A stretch of 64,000 nt of DNA from Delphinus delphis (taxonomy: Eukaryota > Chordata > Mammalia > Artiodactyla > Delphinidae): assembly GCF_949987515.2 (NCBI RefSeq), contig NW_027192658.1:2790001-2854000 (forward strand), given 5' to 3'. Of the stretch, positions 63,173 through 64,000 are shown in pieces. The notes beneath the pieces were generated by a model. It saw nothing but the letters and a program-made list of their open reading frames with translations, did not search any database and was not told the origin of the DNA. Positions within the stretch are counted from its first letter, which is position 1. Each line of letters begins with the position of its first letter. The position numbers and the translations under genes were made by a program.

Positions 63173-64000
63173 GTAAAACCTATGGATTGCTATGTCTCCG
63201 AAAGAGAATCAAGCATGTGTACAGGGGCATAAACGCAGCAGTGATAGGATTGGAGAGGTTCGGTGAGCAAATGAAGACCCTTTGAAGTCATATTGCATGG
63301 TACCCATTACACGGGTTTCAACTACCCAGGTTTAAGGTATTCTTCCTTCAGCTAAAACATGCATGTGGAACCTAGAGTATGATCAACCATGTGAACGGGA
63401 GACGTGTTCAAATATGTCTCAGTTTTCCTCCCCTGGTACTCGGGTGCAACATTCCAGACACTTTACTAACACTCTCCCCACTTGGAGAGTCAGCGCCTTT
63501 AACCTCCTGTTTGGCCCAGTTTGCAATTTCTGCGGAAGATGAACAGGAATAGCGAGAACCAATGAGAGGCTAGCTGGAGGTGTCTGGATGGGCAAATTTA
63601 ACTCTCATTTCCCACCAGGAAGAGGAAATAACCAAAGGCTCAGCGTGCCGTACCGGAACCAGATTAGGGCCTGAAGCCATCCTGCGGTGTTGCGGCCAGC
63701 TCAAAAGAAAGCGAGTTGAAGAAAGGAGCTCAGGGGCACTGTAATTCACAAACCTGCAGAGTTATAAATGACAGCTATCGTCCAAAAATAGACTGAAGTA
63801 AGGCTGCCAAGAGGACTTGAAAGCGGGGCAGAATTGCAGGAAACCGATTTCAGGAGGTAGACTGGAATTGCATTGAAAGCATAGGAAAAGAGGCAGAACG
63901 TCCACAATGATGCACTTGGCCAAAAAGGGCGTATGCGTTTTTTCCTGAATATATTCAGGAAAAAACGCATACGCCCTTTTTGGCCAACCAAGCAAGCTTG
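63173..64000 (+). repeat. Satellite monomer 41, partial (first 828 bp)
   Basis: The copy is cut by the window end just after its palindrome at 63916-63987, which is perfect. The head has ccagacac and ctggatggg. Confidence 0.95.

Larger units (their letters stand above)
1..64000 (+). repeat. Common cetacean-type satellite array, about 40.5 monomers of ~1,579 bp
   Basis: The whole window is one head-to-tail tandem array. The same landmarks (the 72-bp palindrome, the taaaacctatgg motif, the ctgcagagtt motif) recur 41 times at spacings of 1,577-1,581 bp, always in one orientation. Monomers differ by scattered substitutions and one- or two-base indels. The array enters and leaves the window in phase, so it extends beyond both ends. 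From established knowledge, a conserved repeat of about 1,579 bp is the delphinoid form of the common cetacean satellite, a heterochromatin component; I infer that identity from length, L1 content and mammalian character, without a database search. No function beyond heterochromatin is shown by the sequence. Confidence 0.95.

Noticed and set aside
1..64000. CRISPR array or bacterial locus
   Set aside because: Repeats are 1.58 kb with no short-repeat/spacer pattern, no genes, and clear mammalian L1 content.
1..64000. tRNA, rRNA or SINE units inside the monomer
   Set aside because: No A/B box pair with a cloverleaf, no rRNA motif and no poly-A-tailed SINE could be seen.
1..64000. Endogenous retrovirus or other viral sequence
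   Set aside because: No LTR ends, primer-binding site or viral gene traces; the only retroelement homology is to LINE-1.

Overview
The window contains no gene that I can support. From the first base to the last it is one uninterrupted head-to-tail satellite array: 40 complete monomers of 1,577-1,581 bp (mostly 1,579 or 1,580) plus a partial 41st, all in the same orientation, with no unique flanking DNA at either end. I recognise the monomer, by its length and composition, as the 'common cetacean' heterochromatic satellite. From memory, its delphinoid form (killer whale, dolphins, porpoises) was described as a conserved repeat of about 1,579 bp, and the version in most other whales is longer. 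The source is therefore most likely a toothed whale of the dolphin group, probably a long-read assembly of heterochromatin. The species cannot be named from this sequence.

Each monomer has three parts. (1) About 500 bp of unrecognised sequence (roughly 60-570 in monomer 1). (2) A 72-bp inverted repeat with no spacer (744-815 in monomer 1), perfect in 28 of 41 copies, embedded in a short stretch that interrupts LINE-1 homology. (3) About 800 bp (roughly 833-1640) that aligns in order with the 3' end of a mammalian LINE-1: decayed C-terminal ORF2 coding sequence followed by 3' UTR. I recall published work proposing that L1 is the basis of cetacean satellites, and this sequence supports it. The L1 part is full of stops and frame shifts.

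The large-scale layout is the most informative part. At 1-11.47 kb, monomers 1-8 form a loose three-monomer periodicity; 1-1900 recurs at 4741-6640 almost unchanged. At 11.47-46.21 kb there is a higher-order repeat (HOR) of eight monomers, exactly 12,635 bp: two full units and a third shortened to 9,476 bp (six monomers) by a two-monomer deletion whose crossover maps to 40,733-40,770. Both outer edges of the block fall at the same phase of the unit, which locates the founding unequal-crossover point to about 67 bp. From 46.21 to 54.48 kb the monomers are more individual. At 54.48-59.34 kb one monomer variant occurs as three almost identical tandem copies. From 59.34 kb to the end the monomers are again diverse, and monomer 40 shares several rare variants with monomer 3, 58 kb away.

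Nothing suggests that the array encodes proteins. The short open frames recur only because the monomers are near copies of one another. The sequence documents unequal exchange, homogenisation and CpG decay in constitutive heterochromatin. Monomer boundaries used here are arbitrary in phase, starting at the base before the motif taaaacctatgg so that monomer 1 begins at base 1.
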